This document shows positions 28,243 through 36,967 of a stretch of 64,000 bases of DNA, piece by piece; the stretch's first letter is position 1, and every line of letters begins with the position of its first letter. The stretch is taken from NCBI GenBank assembly GCA_025800395.1, contig JAOXRU010000598.1, positions 1-64,000 on the forward strand, in the 5' to 3' direction. The notes below the pieces were generated by a model. It made no database searches. It saw only the letters and a program-made list of their open reading frames with translations, and was not told where the DNA came from. The DNA comes from Flavobacteriaceae bacterium. GTDB taxonomy: Bacteria > Bacteroidota > Bacteroidia > Flavobacteriales > Flavobacteriaceae. A program made the translations under genes and the position numbers.

Positions 28243-29637
28243 ATGTACCCACTAAAAACACATTACAAAAAAATTTTAGCCGACACCATTACCCCTGTAA
28301 GCGTGTATTTAAAACTGAGAGACAAGTTTCCAAACAGTCTCCTCTTAGAAAGTAGCGATTACCACGCCAACGACAATAGTTTTTCTTATATCTGTTGCAA
28401 TCCTATTGCACATATCTCGGTAAAAAACGAACAAATTAGTATTCAAAATCCAGATAAAAGCGCCCGATTGGAAAACATTAAAAATTCTAGATATGTAATC
28501 ACTGCAATAGAGTCGTTTGCCCAGCAGTTTCAATCGGAAACTAACGACTTTAAATTTATTTCTAATGGGCTATTTGGGTATATCACCTACGACGCAGTGC
28601 GGTATTTTGAAGACATCCAAATACAAAAAAAAGAAGGTGACTTAAACATTCCAGATATTTATTATGCGGTTTATCAGAATATAATTGCTATCAATCATTT
28701 TAAAAACGAGGCATATATCTTTTGCCACACCCTAGATGGAAGCAACAATATAGACGACATAGAACAATATATCTATAGCAAAAATTTCGCCACCTATCAT
28801 TTCCACAAAGAAGGAGAAGCTACCTCCAACCTCAGCGATACCGATTTTGTTAAACTTGTAGAACAAGCAAAAAAACACTGCCAAAGGGGCGATGTGTTTC
28901 AACTCGTACTATCTAGAAGGTTCTCCCAACAATTTAAAGGAGACGAATTTAATGTATATAGGGCCCTTCGCTCTATCAACCCTTCTCCCTACCTGTTCTA
29001 TTTTGATTATGGAAATTTTAAAATTTTTGGATCCTCTCCAGAGGCACAATTGATTGTGCAAAACCGTCAGGCAGAAATCCACCCCATAGCAGGTACATTT
29101 AAAAGAACAGGCAACGATCTAAAAGATGCCGAACTCGCCAAAGACCTTATGCACGATAAAAAAGAAAACGCCGAACATGTGATGCTAGTCGATCTCGCCC
29201 GCAACGATCTTTCACGTCACGGATCCGCTGTAGAGGTAGCCACCTATAAAGAGGTACAATTTTTTTCTCATGTTATCCACCTCGTATCTAAAGTAGTTGG
29301 GAAAATGCACCCAAAAACACAAACCATGCAAATGGTTGCAGACACCTTCCCTGCTGGCACGCTATCTGGGGCACCAAAACATATGGCCATGCAACTTATA
29401 GAACAATACGAAAACCGAAACCGAAGCTTCTATGGTGGGGCAATTGGTTTTATGGATTTCAACGGCAATTTTAACCACGCCATCATGATTCGTACCTTTT
29501 TAAGCAAAAATCATCAATTGCACTTTCAAGCAGGTGCAGGTCTCGTAGTAGATTCCGATAATAAAAAAGAATTACAAGAAACATACAACAAACTAGGTGC
29601 ATTAAACCATGCTTTGGAACTTGCAGAAGAAATATAA
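28243..29637 (+). CDS. trpE: Anthranilate synthase component I
   Basis: 464 residues from the ATG at 28243 (MYPLKTHYKKILADTITPVS). The frame extends to 28174, but that would run through the attenuator, so the inner start is chosen. It converts chorismate plus ammonia to anthranilate with TrpG. The feedback-site motif LLLES(S) near residue 35 suggests Trp inhibition. Chorismate-binding core residues lie in VLSRRF, GSSPEAQLIV, HPIAGTFKRTG, ENAEHVMLVDLARND and GTLSGAPK. First structural gene after the trp leader. A 143-bp repeat-bearing spacer separates it from trpG, the only sizeable gap in the operon. Confidence 0.96.
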   Translation: MYPLKTHYKKILADTITPVSVYLKLRDKFPNSLLLESSDYHANDNSFSYICCNPIAHISVKNEQISIQNPDKSARLENIKNSRYVITAIESFAQQFQSETNDFKFISNGLFGYITYDAVRYFEDIQIQKKEGDLNIPDIYYAVYQNIIAINHFKNEAYIFCHTLDGSNNIDDIEQYIYSKNFATYHFHKEGEATSNLSDTDFVKLVEQAKKHCQRGDVFQLVLSRRFSQQFKGDEFNVYRALRSINPSPYLFYFDYGNFKIFGSSPEAQLIVQNRQAEIHPIAGTFKRTGNDLKDAELAKDLMHDKKENAEHVMLVDLARNDLSRHGSAVEVATYKEVQFFSHVIHLVSKVVGKMHPKTQTMQMVADTFPAGTLSGAPKHMAMQLIEQYENRNRSFYGGAIGFMDFNGNFNHAIMIRTFLSKNHQLHFQAGAGLVVDSDNKKELQETYNKLGALNHALELAEEI

Positions 29638-29640
29638 TTT

Positions 29641-29751
29641 GGGCGTGCCCCTCCTTCGTTTTAACTGCGGAGGGTCGGGTCATCCGCTGTATCTTTTTAG
29701 GTTTTTCAAACCCAAAAAGGATGCCGCTACTACCCCTCACGCAACTTTGTG
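29641..29751 (+). repeat. Hairpin-rich REP-like element in trpE-trpG spacer
   Basis: Starts GGGCGTGCCCCTCC and contains GGAGGGTCGGGTCATCCGCT. Internal pairs include CCCTCC/GGAGGG, CTTTTTAGGTTT/AAACCCAAAAAG (one G-U) and terminal GGCGTG against TCACGC, so it folds into a branched structure. It resembles a class of structured intergenic repeats I associate with Flavobacteriaceae genomes; genome-wide copy number cannot be seen here. A 15-base identical segment recurs inside the gene at 35789-36865. Confidence 0.6.
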
Positions 29752-29780
29752 CAACAACTAATACCGTAAAAAAATAAATC

Positions 29781-30356
29781 ATGAAACCCATATTAGTCAT
29801 CGATAATTACGATAGTTTTACCTACAATCTGGTTCACTATATACAAGAGCTACAAGAAGAAGTTGTTGTGGTTCGCAACGACCAAATTTCTATAGAAGAA
29901 GTAGACCAATACGACAAAATTGTCCTGTCTCCTGGCCCTGGTATTCCAGAAGAGGCTGGATCTCTAAAAGCTATTATTAAAAAGTATGCAGCCACTAAAA
30001 GTTTTTTTGGGGTTTGTTTAGGACAGCAGGCAATAGGAGAAGTTTTTGGCGGCAAACTTATCAACCTAGAAGAGGTCTATCATGGACTTGCAACCACGAT
30101 TACCATTACAAAACCAGATTGCGCCTTATTTAAAGGGCTTCCTACTCAATTAGAAGTTGGCAGATATCACTCCTGGGTAGTCTCTAAAGATTTGCCAGAT
30201 TGTTTAGAAGCAACTGCCATAGACCACAACAAACATATTATGGCACTTCGCCACAAGACCTACGATATCGAAGCAGTGCAGTTTCACCCAGAATCTGTAC
30301 TTACTCCCGAAGGAAAGACCATTATTAAAAACTGGATTAACAAAGCTCAAAAATAA
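29781..30356 (+). CDS. trpG: Anthranilate synthase component II (glutamine amidotransferase)
   Basis: 191 residues, class I GATase. IDNYDSFTYNLVHYIQEL at the N-terminus, oxyanion region SPGPGIPEEAG, nucleophile in GVCLGQQAIGEVFGG, and His/Glu in FHPESVLTPEG. It supplies ammonia to TrpE. It may also serve p-aminobenzoate synthesis, as in other bacteria with a single such subunit. It overlaps trpD by one base (TAATG). Confidence 0.96.
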   Translation: MKPILVIDNYDSFTYNLVHYIQELQEEVVVVRNDQISIEEVDQYDKIVLSPGPGIPEEAGSLKAIIKKYAATKSFFGVCLGQQAIGEVFGGKLINLEEVYHGLATTITITKPDCALFKGLPTQLEVGRYHSWVVSKDLPDCLEATAIDHNKHIMALRHKTYDIEAVQFHPESVLTPEGKTIIKNWINKAQK

Positions 30357-31348
30357 TGAAACAGCTTCTAAATAGATTAATCAATCACGAAACCATTAGC
30401 ACCGAGGAAGCCAACAAGGTTTTGATCAACATTTCTCACGGAGAATACAATACTAGTCAGATAGCCGCTTTCCTCACCGTATATATGATGCGTAGCATCA
30501 CTGTAGAAGAATTGGAAGGGTTTAGAAATGCCCTTTTAGATCTTTGCATTGCTGTAGATTTTTCCGACTACGACCCCATAGATTTGTGCGGAACAGGAGG
30601 CGATGGAAAGGATACTTTCAATATCTCTACCCTTTCCTCTTTCGTTACGGCCGGCGCTGGGCAAGCGGTTACCAAACACGGCAACTATGGGGTTTCCTCC
30701 AAATGCGGCAGTAGCAACGTCCTGGAATACCTCGGTATTCGTTTTACCAACGAACAAGATTTCTTAGAGAAATGTTTGGACAAAGCGGGCATATGTATTT
30801 TACATGCACCGCTATTTCATCCAGCTATGAAAAACGTTGGACCCATTCGGAAAGACCTCGCAGTAAAAACCTTTTTCAACATGCTTGGCCCCATGGTAAA
30901 TCCTGCCTTTCCAAAAAACCAACTGGTAGGTGTATTCAATTTAGAACTAGCGCGCATGTACAACTACCTATACCAAAATACCGACAAAAACTTCACTATC
31001 CTCCACGCATTAGATGGTTACGACGAAATTTCTCTTACAGGAGACACCAAAGTGCTTTCCAACAATAGCGAAAGTATCCTAAAGCCCGAAGATTTTGATG
31101 TGCCTGCTCATTCGCAGACTGCTATCGCAGGTGGCGAAGGGATCGCAGATTCCGCCAAAATATTCGTAGATATTTTAGAAGGAAAAGGCACAGAAGCCCA
31201 AAACAATGTGGTATGCGCCAATGCCGGTATGGCTATAGCTACCGCAAAAAAAATAAGCCCACAAAAAGGTTTTGAATTGGCACAAGAGTCGTTACAATCT
31301 GGTGCGGCACTTAAGTGTTTTAAAACATTAGTAGAACTAAGCAATTAA
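30356..31348 (+). CDS. trpD: Anthranilate phosphoribosyltransferase
   Basis: 330 residues, standard length. PRPP-binding GTGGDGKDTFNIST, the anthranilate-site segment KHGNYGVSSKCGSSNVLEYLG, and the NMLGPMVNPAFPKNQLVGVF region are intact. It transfers phosphoribose to anthranilate. Tightly packed: 1-base overlap with trpG and 6 bp before trpC. Confidence 0.97.
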   Translation: MKQLLNRLINHETISTEEANKVLINISHGEYNTSQIAAFLTVYMMRSITVEELEGFRNALLDLCIAVDFSDYDPIDLCGTGGDGKDTFNISTLSSFVTAGAGQAVTKHGNYGVSSKCGSSNVLEYLGIRFTNEQDFLEKCLDKAGICILHAPLFHPAMKNVGPIRKDLAVKTFFNMLGPMVNPAFPKNQLVGVFNLELARMYNYLYQNTDKNFTILHALDGYDEISLTGDTKVLSNNSESILKPEDFDVPAHSQTAIAGGEGIADSAKIFVDILEGKGTEAQNNVVCANAGMAIATAKKISPQKGFELAQESLQSGAALKCFKTLVELSN

Positions 31349-31354
31349 ATTCCC

Positions 31355-32146
31355 ATGTCTGACATTTTACAAAAAATTGTAGCGGTAAAAAAACAGGAAG
31401 TAAGCGTCAAAAAACAGTCCTTCCCTATTTCAAAATTAGAACAATCGATTTTGTTTGACAGACCAATAAATTCGGTTACAAAAAACCTACAACCTACAGG
31501 AATCATAGCCGAATTTAAAAGGCGATCTCCTTCAAAATCGGTAATCAACAACTCCCATCAGGTTTCGCATATCGCCAAGTCATATGAAGATGCAGGGGTT
31601 AGTGCCATGTCGGTACTTACCGACACGCATTTCTTTGGTGGTTCTTTGGAGGATTTGGTATTTGCCAGAGCCAATACCTGCCTTCCTCTGTTGCGAAAAG
31701 ATTTTACCATAGACGAATATCAAATTATAGAAGCAAAAGCGCACGGAGCGGATCTTATATTGCTTATTGCAGCCATACTTAGCCCAGAGGAAATAAAACG
31801 CTTTTCTAGCGTGGCCAAAAACCTCAACCTACAAGTATTACTCGAAGTTCACAATTTAGACGAACTACAAAAAAGCCCAATGGAAGCAATAGATCTAATT
31901 GGCGTAAATAACCGCAACCTAAAAACCTTTGACGTAAGTACCCAAATAAGCAAAGATTTGGCTCCACATATACCTCAGCATTGTACAAAAGTATCTGAAA
32001 GTGGTTTATCCAACCCTATGGAAGCTGTAGAATTACTAGATTTTGGTTATCAAGCCTTTCTTATTGGAGAATCGTTTATGAAAACAGACCAACCTGGATC
32101 AGAAGCAAAAAAATACGTGGATCAAATTAAAAATCCTAGCCGATGA
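31355..32146 (+). CDS. trpC: Indole-3-glycerol phosphate synthase
   Basis: 263 residues, TIM barrel. Key segments: IIAEFKRRSPSKS (catalytic Lys/Glu region), SVLTDTHFFGGSLEDL, LLRKDFTIDEYQI, IGVNNRNLKTF and VSESGLSN. Monofunctional, not fused to TrpF as in E. coli. It overlaps the next gene by 4 bp (ATGA), implying translational coupling. Confidence 0.97.
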   Translation: MSDILQKIVAVKKQEVSVKKQSFPISKLEQSILFDRPINSVTKNLQPTGIIAEFKRRSPSKSVINNSHQVSHIAKSYEDAGVSAMSVLTDTHFFGGSLEDLVFARANTCLPLLRKDFTIDEYQIIEAKAHGADLILLIAAILSPEEIKRFSSVAKNLNLQVLLEVHNLDELQKSPMEAIDLIGVNNRNLKTFDVSTQISKDLAPHIPQHCTKVSESGLSNPMEAVELLDFGYQAFLIGESFMKTDQPGSEAKKYVDQIKNPSR

Positions 32147-33951
32147 AAATTAAAGTCTGCGGGATGAAACACGCCCAAAATATTATAGATATAGGAAATA
32201 CCAAGCCAAATTATATGGGCTTTATATTCTACGAACCTTCCCCAAGAGATTTTCAAGGAGACATCCCAACACTACCTGAGTCTATTGAAAAAGTAGGTGT
32301 TTTTGTTAATAGTACTATAGAAACGGTAGTGGAGAAAGTGACCCTTTATCAATTTCAGCTCGTGCAATTACATGGGCAGGAAGATGTGAGCTTTTGCCAA
32401 ACCCTAAAGAAATTACTTCCTGCAATTAAAATCATTAAAGTATTTTCCATAGGAGCTTCATATGATTTTAAACAATTGGCCTCTTTCGAAGAAATTGTGG
32501 ATTTTTTTCTTTTCGATACCAAAGGAAAATTGGTTGGCGGCAACGGCGTGCCATTTAATTGGGAAATCTTAAAACAATACCCTTACAATAAACCGTTTTT
32601 TCTTAGTGGTGGTATAGGTCCAGATAGCACAGCAGCCATCAAAGCAATTCAAAAATGGCAATTGCCCATACACGCTCTAGACATCAACAGTGGCTTTGAA
32701 GATGCCCCCGCCTTGAAAAACAAAAACAATGTAAAACATTTTATTGAAAAAATAAGAAATATGAATACGCCAAATTATCATGTAGATGAGAACGGATATT
32801 ACGGCAATTTTGGTGGTGCATTCATCCCAGAAATGCTGTACCCAAATGTAGAAAACCTGCGGCAAGAATACTTGAAAATTATGCAGGAACCCAGTTTTGA
32901 GGAAGAATTTCAAAACTTGCTTCGGGATTATGTAGGTAGACCTTCTCCTCTTTATTTTGCCAAAAGACTATCGGCAGCATACAACACCAAAATCTATCTC
33001 AAAAGAGAAGACCTCAACCATACAGGTGCACACAAAATAAACAACACCATTGGTCAGATTTTAGTCGCAAAAAAATTGGGCAAAAAACGAATTATAGCAG
33101 AAACAGGAGCTGGTCAACATGGTGTGGCAACGGCTACGGTTTGTGCATTAATGGGTATTGAATGTATCGTATACATGGGAGAAGTAGATATTGACAGACA
33201 AGCGCCTAATGTGGCTCGTATGAAAATGCTTGGGGCCGAAGTTCGCCCAGCATTATCTGGAAGCAGAACGCTAAAAGATGCGACCAACGAAGCCATACGT
33301 GACTGGATCAACAATCCTGTAGACACCCACTATATTATTGGCTCCGCCATAGGCCCACATCCTTATCCGGATATGGTCACTCGCTTTCAGTCGTTAATTT
33401 CAGAAGAAATAAAAGCACAATTATTAGAGAAAGAAGGCACAGAAAACCCCAACTATGTAATCGCATGCATTGGGGGAGGTAGCAATGCAGCGGGTACATT
33501 CTACCATTATTTAGATCGAGAGGATGTTGGCATTATTGCCGTGGAAGCAGCTGGTAAAGGAGTGCATAGTGGCGAAAGTGCAGCCACCTCTCAACTCGGA
33601 AAAGAAGGAATAATTCACGGCTGCAAAACCCTTTTGATGCAGACCAATGACGGACAAATAACCGAGCCTTATTCTATTTCCGCTGGATTAGATTATCCTG
33701 GTGTAGGCCCTATGCATGCGCATTTGTACGAAACGGGAAGAGCAGATTTTTTTGCTATCACCGATGACCATGCCATGCAAGCCGGTATGAAACTTAGCAA
33801 GTTGGAAGGAATTATTCCAGCCATAGAATCTGCCCACGCATTTGCTGTTTTAGAACAGAAAAAGTTTCAGCCCAATGATGTGGTGGTGATTAGCTTATCT
33901 GGTAGAGGCGATAAAGACCTAAATACTTTCATCAACTACTTCAATCTTTAA
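32143..33951 (+). CDS. trpFB: Phosphoribosylanthranilate isomerase-tryptophan synthase beta fusion
   Basis: 602 residues in one uninterrupted frame. Residues 1-206 are TrpF: catalytic Cys in KVCGMKH, Asp in FLFDTKGKLVGGNG, phosphate-binding FLSGGIG. Residues 207-602 are TrpB: MNTPNYHVDENGYYGNFGGAF, PLP lysine in HTGAHKINN, GGGSNA phosphate loop, LSGRGDKD. Met207 (ATG 32761) is where a free TrpB would start and there is no linker. Just before it is an A6 run (32747-32752); with five A the frame would read GAA AAA TAA and end TrpF normally. So this is a genuine fusion, a slippage-controlled junction, or a one-base assembly error. Separate TrpB may also arise by internal initiation. Confidence 0.9.
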   Translation: MKIKVCGMKHAQNIIDIGNTKPNYMGFIFYEPSPRDFQGDIPTLPESIEKVGVFVNSTIETVVEKVTLYQFQLVQLHGQEDVSFCQTLKKLLPAIKIIKVFSIGASYDFKQLASFEEIVDFFLFDTKGKLVGGNGVPFNWEILKQYPYNKPFFLSGGIGPDSTAAIKAIQKWQLPIHALDINSGFEDAPALKNKNNVKHFIEKIRNMNTPNYHVDENGYYGNFGGAFIPEMLYPNVENLRQEYLKIMQEPSFEEEFQNLLRDYVGRPSPLYFAKRLSAAYNTKIYLKREDLNHTGAHKINNTIGQILVAKKLGKKRIIAETGAGQHGVATATVCALMGIECIVYMGEVDIDRQAPNVARMKMLGAEVRPALSGSRTLKDATNEAIRDWINNPVDTHYIIGSAIGPHPYPDMVTRFQSLISEEIKAQLLEKEGTENPNYVIACIGGGSNAAGTFYHYLDREDVGIIAVEAAGKGVHSGESAATSQLGKEGIIHGCKTLLMQTNDGQITEPYSISAGLDYPGVGPMHAHLYETGRADFFAITDDHAMQAGMKLSKLEGIIPAIESAHAFAVLEQKKFQPNDVVVISLSGRGDKDLNTFINYFNL

Positions 33952-33962
33952 AAAAGAAAAAC

Positions 33963-34724
33963 ATGAACCGTATACAAAAAACATTAGCAAGCAACAAAAA
34001 ACTACTATCTATATATTTTACTGCCGGATATCCGCAACTAGAAGACACCATTCCAATTCTAGAACAATTAGAAACAGCTGGAGTAGACTTGGTAGAAATT
34101 GGATTACCTTTTAGCGATCCTTTAGCAGACGGACCTACCATACAAGAGAGCTCCACCCAAGCCTTAAAAAACGGAATGACTACCCAAAAACTATTCGAAC
34201 AATTAGAAGGCGTACGAGAAAAAGTACAGATTCCACTAATTATAATGGGCTATTTCAACCCTATGCTACAATATGGAATAGAAGCCTTTTGTGCCAAATG
34301 TGCCGCAATAGGCATAGATGGCCTTATTATCCCAGACCTACCCGTAGCAGTCTACCAAAAAGATTATCAAACCATAGTTGAGAAACACGGTTTAATTAAT
34401 GTATTTTTAATCACCCCACAAACCTCTGATGAGAGAATTAGAACTATAGACGAGGTATCCAATGGTTTTATATACATGGTAAGTTCGGCTAGCGTAACTG
34501 GTGCAAAATCGAGTTTTGGAAACACCCAACAAGCTTATTTTGAACGCATTCACAAACTCCAATTAAAAAACCCACAAATTGTTGGATTTGGTATTAGCAA
34601 CAAAGAAACCTTTAATGCTGCCACTACTTTTGCCAAAGGCGCTATCATTGGCTCTGCATTCATTAAACATCTCACAAAAGAAGGTCCGAAAAAAATATCA
34701 GATTTCGTTAAAAGTATTCGCTAA
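33963..34724 (+). CDS. trpA: Tryptophan synthase alpha subunit
   Basis: 253 residues. Catalytic Glu in DLVEIGLPFSDP and Asp in LADGPTIQ, plus phosphate-binding GFGISN near the C-terminus. It cleaves indole-3-glycerol phosphate and channels indole to TrpB. Last trp gene, 11 bp after the trpF-trpB frame. It completes the pathway in the order E-G-D-C-FB-A. No terminator follows; the next gene starts about 55 bp downstream. Confidence 0.97.
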   Translation: MNRIQKTLASNKKLLSIYFTAGYPQLEDTIPILEQLETAGVDLVEIGLPFSDPLADGPTIQESSTQALKNGMTTQKLFEQLEGVREKVQIPLIIMGYFNPMLQYGIEAFCAKCAAIGIDGLIIPDLPVAVYQKDYQTIVEKHGLINVFLITPQTSDERIRTIDEVSNGFIYMVSSASVTGAKSSFGNTQQAYFERIHKLQLKNPQIVGFGISNKETFNAATTFAKGAIIGSAFIKHLTKEGPKKISDFVKSIR

Positions 34725-34778
34725 TCCACTGTTATTTATTTAACAATATTGGCTATATTTCCTAAAATATTTAAGGAA

Positions 34779-35789
34779 ATGAAAATTAGCTGTAAAAAGT
34801 ATATTTTGCCCCTAAGACATACGTTTACTATTTCTAGAGAATCGCATGATTTTCAAGACAGTATTGTAGTTAGTTTAGAAAAAGACGGTAAGATCGGATA
34901 TGGAGAAGCAACTGCCAATAATTATTATGGAGTAACTTTTGAAAGCATGTCTGCTGAAATAAAAGAAAACCAGGTTGCTATAGAACAATTTAACTGGAAA
35001 ACACCAGAGGAACTGCACGCTTTTTTATGTAGCTTGTCTTTGAGTTCCTTTGCAATTTGCGCATTAGATTTGGCTGCACATGATTTGTACGGAAAAATGC
35101 TAGGAAAACCCTTGCATGAAATTTGGGGAACTTCTAAAGAAACATACCCTATTACCAATTACACTATTGGAATAGACACTATTGAAAAAATGGTAAAAAA
35201 AATGGAAGAAACCCCTTGGCCTATTTATAAAATTAAACTAGGAACCGATAAAGACGTTGCCATAGTAGAGGCGTTACGGGAAAAAACAGATGCTAAGTTT
35301 CGTATAGACGCCAATTGCGCTTGGACTGCTGCCCAAACTATTGAATATGCACCACTACTAAAAAAACTTGGTGTGGAATTTATAGAGCAACCTTTAAAAG
35401 CCGACAATTGGGAGGGAATGAAAAAAGTGAAAGAAGCTAGTGTTTTACCAACCATAGCAGATGAAAGTTGCATTGTTGAAAGCGATGTAGCAAAATGTGC
35501 TGGTTATTTTGATGGTATCAACATCAAACTCACCAAATGCGGTGGACTCACCCCGGCCTTGCGCATGATAAGAGAAGCAAAATCTCTTGGATTGAAAGTG
35601 ATGGTTGGCTGTATGACAGAATCCTCTGTGGGTATTTCTGCCATAGCACAACTCTTGCCACAATTAGACTATGTAGATATGGATGGTGCCATGTTGCTAA
35701 GCAAAGATATTGCCAAAGGGGTTATTATACACAAAGGTGGTAAGGTAGAATTTCCGCAATTGGGAGGTAGCGGAGTAGAAATGCTGTAA
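34779..35789 (+). CDS. Dipeptide epimerase (enolase superfamily)
   Basis: 336 residues from the ATG at 34779 (MKISCKKYILPLRHTFTISR). A TTG at 34749 gives a longer frame but is less likely. N-terminal capping domain, then a barrel with the catalytic KxK (YKIKLGT), metal ligands in FRIDANCAW, FIEQPLK and TIADESC, and the second Lys in INIKLTKCGG. This is the L-Ala-D/L-Glu epimerase type, which handles dipeptides including cell-wall turnover products. It overlaps the next gene by one base, so both act together. Confidence 0.88.
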   Translation: MKISCKKYILPLRHTFTISRESHDFQDSIVVSLEKDGKIGYGEATANNYYGVTFESMSAEIKENQVAIEQFNWKTPEELHAFLCSLSLSSFAICALDLAAHDLYGKMLGKPLHEIWGTSKETYPITNYTIGIDTIEKMVKKMEETPWPIYKIKLGTDKDVAIVEALREKTDAKFRIDANCAWTAAQTIEYAPLLKKLGVEFIEQPLKADNWEGMKKVKEASVLPTIADESCIVESDVAKCAGYFDGINIKLTKCGGLTPALRMIREAKSLGLKVMVGCMTESSVGISAIAQLLPQLDYVDMDGAMLLSKDIAKGVIIHKGGKVEFPQLGGSGVEML

Positions 35790-36865
35790 TGAAATATCAA
35801 GTAGATCATTTTCCCGGGAGTAGTTTCACCCAAGATGGAAAGCGGTTTCGGTATTTTGGAGGAACTGCTTATTTAGGATTACAAACTTTGGAAGCATTTC
35901 AGGAACTCTTTATTCACCATATCCGAAAATATGGCACCAATTATGGGGCATCCCGCAAATCGAATATTCAATTTCCTATTTATGAAAAAGCAGAACGCTT
36001 TTTAGCCACACAAATAGGGTGTGAAGCCAGTTTAAGTCTGTCTTCTGGTTTTTTAGCAGGGCAATTGCTCACCCATCATTTGAGGGCTGCGGGTCATCCG
36101 CTGTTTTATGCACCCAATACCCATGTGGCCACTCAAGATGCTACGGCCAATTGTTTTAAAAGTTACACCACTTTAAAAGCCGCTGTAGAAAAACAACTAA
36201 GAGAAAAAAACACCCTAAAGCCAGTGGTTTTTTTAGACAGCATCGAATTAATGTCTTTCGAAAACCACCCATATTACCAGGGTTTACAAACTTTGCCACT
36301 GAACGAGATCATCGTAGTGGTAGACGATTCTCATGGTATAGGCATCGTAGGAGAACATGGGGAAGGCGCATTTTCCACCCTGAAGAAACTTGGGGCTGCA
36401 GAGTTAATAGGCTGTGCTTCTTTGGGAAAGGCATTTGGCATTAGTGCTGGTTTAATCTATGGAAAACAACACCGCATAGAAGCTATTGCCAACAGTAGTT
36501 TTTTTGGTGGTGCTAGTCCGGCAACGCCCGCCAGCATGGCAAGCCTATTGGATGCACAAAACATCTACAACACACAAAGAACAAAGTTACGAAGCAACTT
36601 AAAGCGTTTTCATCAGAATCTAGATGAAAAAGTACATTTCCAATCTATAGCCCAACATCCAGCTATACCATTTCGAAACGAGCTATTAAGCCAACACTTG
36701 GCAAAGCATCATTTTATCATCACCAATTTCAGATACCCCTCCCAACAAGATCCCTTGATGAGCAATATTGTAATCAGTGCAGCACATGGAGAAAAAGATA
36801 TAGATGATTTAACCTCCTGCATCCTTGACTACAATACAATTTCTGGTTTAAAATCATCCTTATAA
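35789..36865 (+). CDS. AONS/KBL-like PLP-dependent acyltransferase/aminotransferase
   Basis: 358 residues, fold-type I. Segments YLGLQTLEAF, NYGASRKSN, LSSGFLAGQL, DDSHGIGIVGEHGEG and the PLP lysine in CASLGKAFGISAG match the alpha-oxoamine synthase group (8-amino-7-oxononanoate synthase, KBL). At 358 residues it is shorter than BioF/KBL (about 390) and shows no biotin neighbours, so the exact reaction is open; coupling to the dipeptide epimerase suggests an amino-acid or peptide-derived substrate. Residues about 98-106 (RAAGHPLFY) are encoded by sequence matching the trpE-trpG repeat. The last eight codons and stop lie in repeat copy C. Confidence 0.75.
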   Translation: MKYQVDHFPGSSFTQDGKRFRYFGGTAYLGLQTLEAFQELFIHHIRKYGTNYGASRKSNIQFPIYEKAERFLATQIGCEASLSLSSGFLAGQLLTHHLRAAGHPLFYAPNTHVATQDATANCFKSYTTLKAAVEKQLREKNTLKPVVFLDSIELMSFENHPYYQGLQTLPLNEIIVVVDDSHGIGIVGEHGEGAFSTLKKLGAAELIGCASLGKAFGISAGLIYGKQHRIEAIANSSFFGGASPATPASMASLLDAQNIYNTQRTKLRSNLKRFHQNLDEKVHFQSIAQHPAIPFRNELLSQHLAKHHFIITNFRYPSQQDPLMSNIVISAAHGEKDIDDLTSCILDYNTISGLKSSL

Positions 36866-36906
36866 GAAATAGATATTTTTTTCTTTATACAAACCAGAAA
36901 TGGTAT
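36839..36906. repeat. Dispersed inverted-repeat element, short copy C
   Basis: ATTTCTGGTTT at 36839-36849 and AAACCAGAAAT at 36891-36901 are a perfect 11-bp inverted pair enclosing 41 bp. The left part (ATTTCTGGTTTAAAATCATC) is nearly identical to the left end of copy A, and the right end continues GGTAT as in copy B. It is a short, internally deleted family member overlapping the end of the upstream gene. Confidence 0.6.
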
Positions 36907-36913
36907 AAAAACT

Positions 36914-36942
36914 AAAAAAAGGCTGTCTTTCGAAGACAGCCT
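36914..36942 (-). terminator. Intrinsic terminator of the SusC/SusD operon
   Basis: GGCTGTCTT/AAGACAGCC, a 9-bp stem with a 3-base loop. In the minus direction it is followed by seven T (complement of 36914-36920). It lies about 25 bp after the SusD-like stop. It may also act on rightward transcripts, although the run there (CTCTTTTAC) is weaker. Confidence 0.85.
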
Positions 36943-36967
36943 CTTTTACTTGCTATAACTTTATTTG

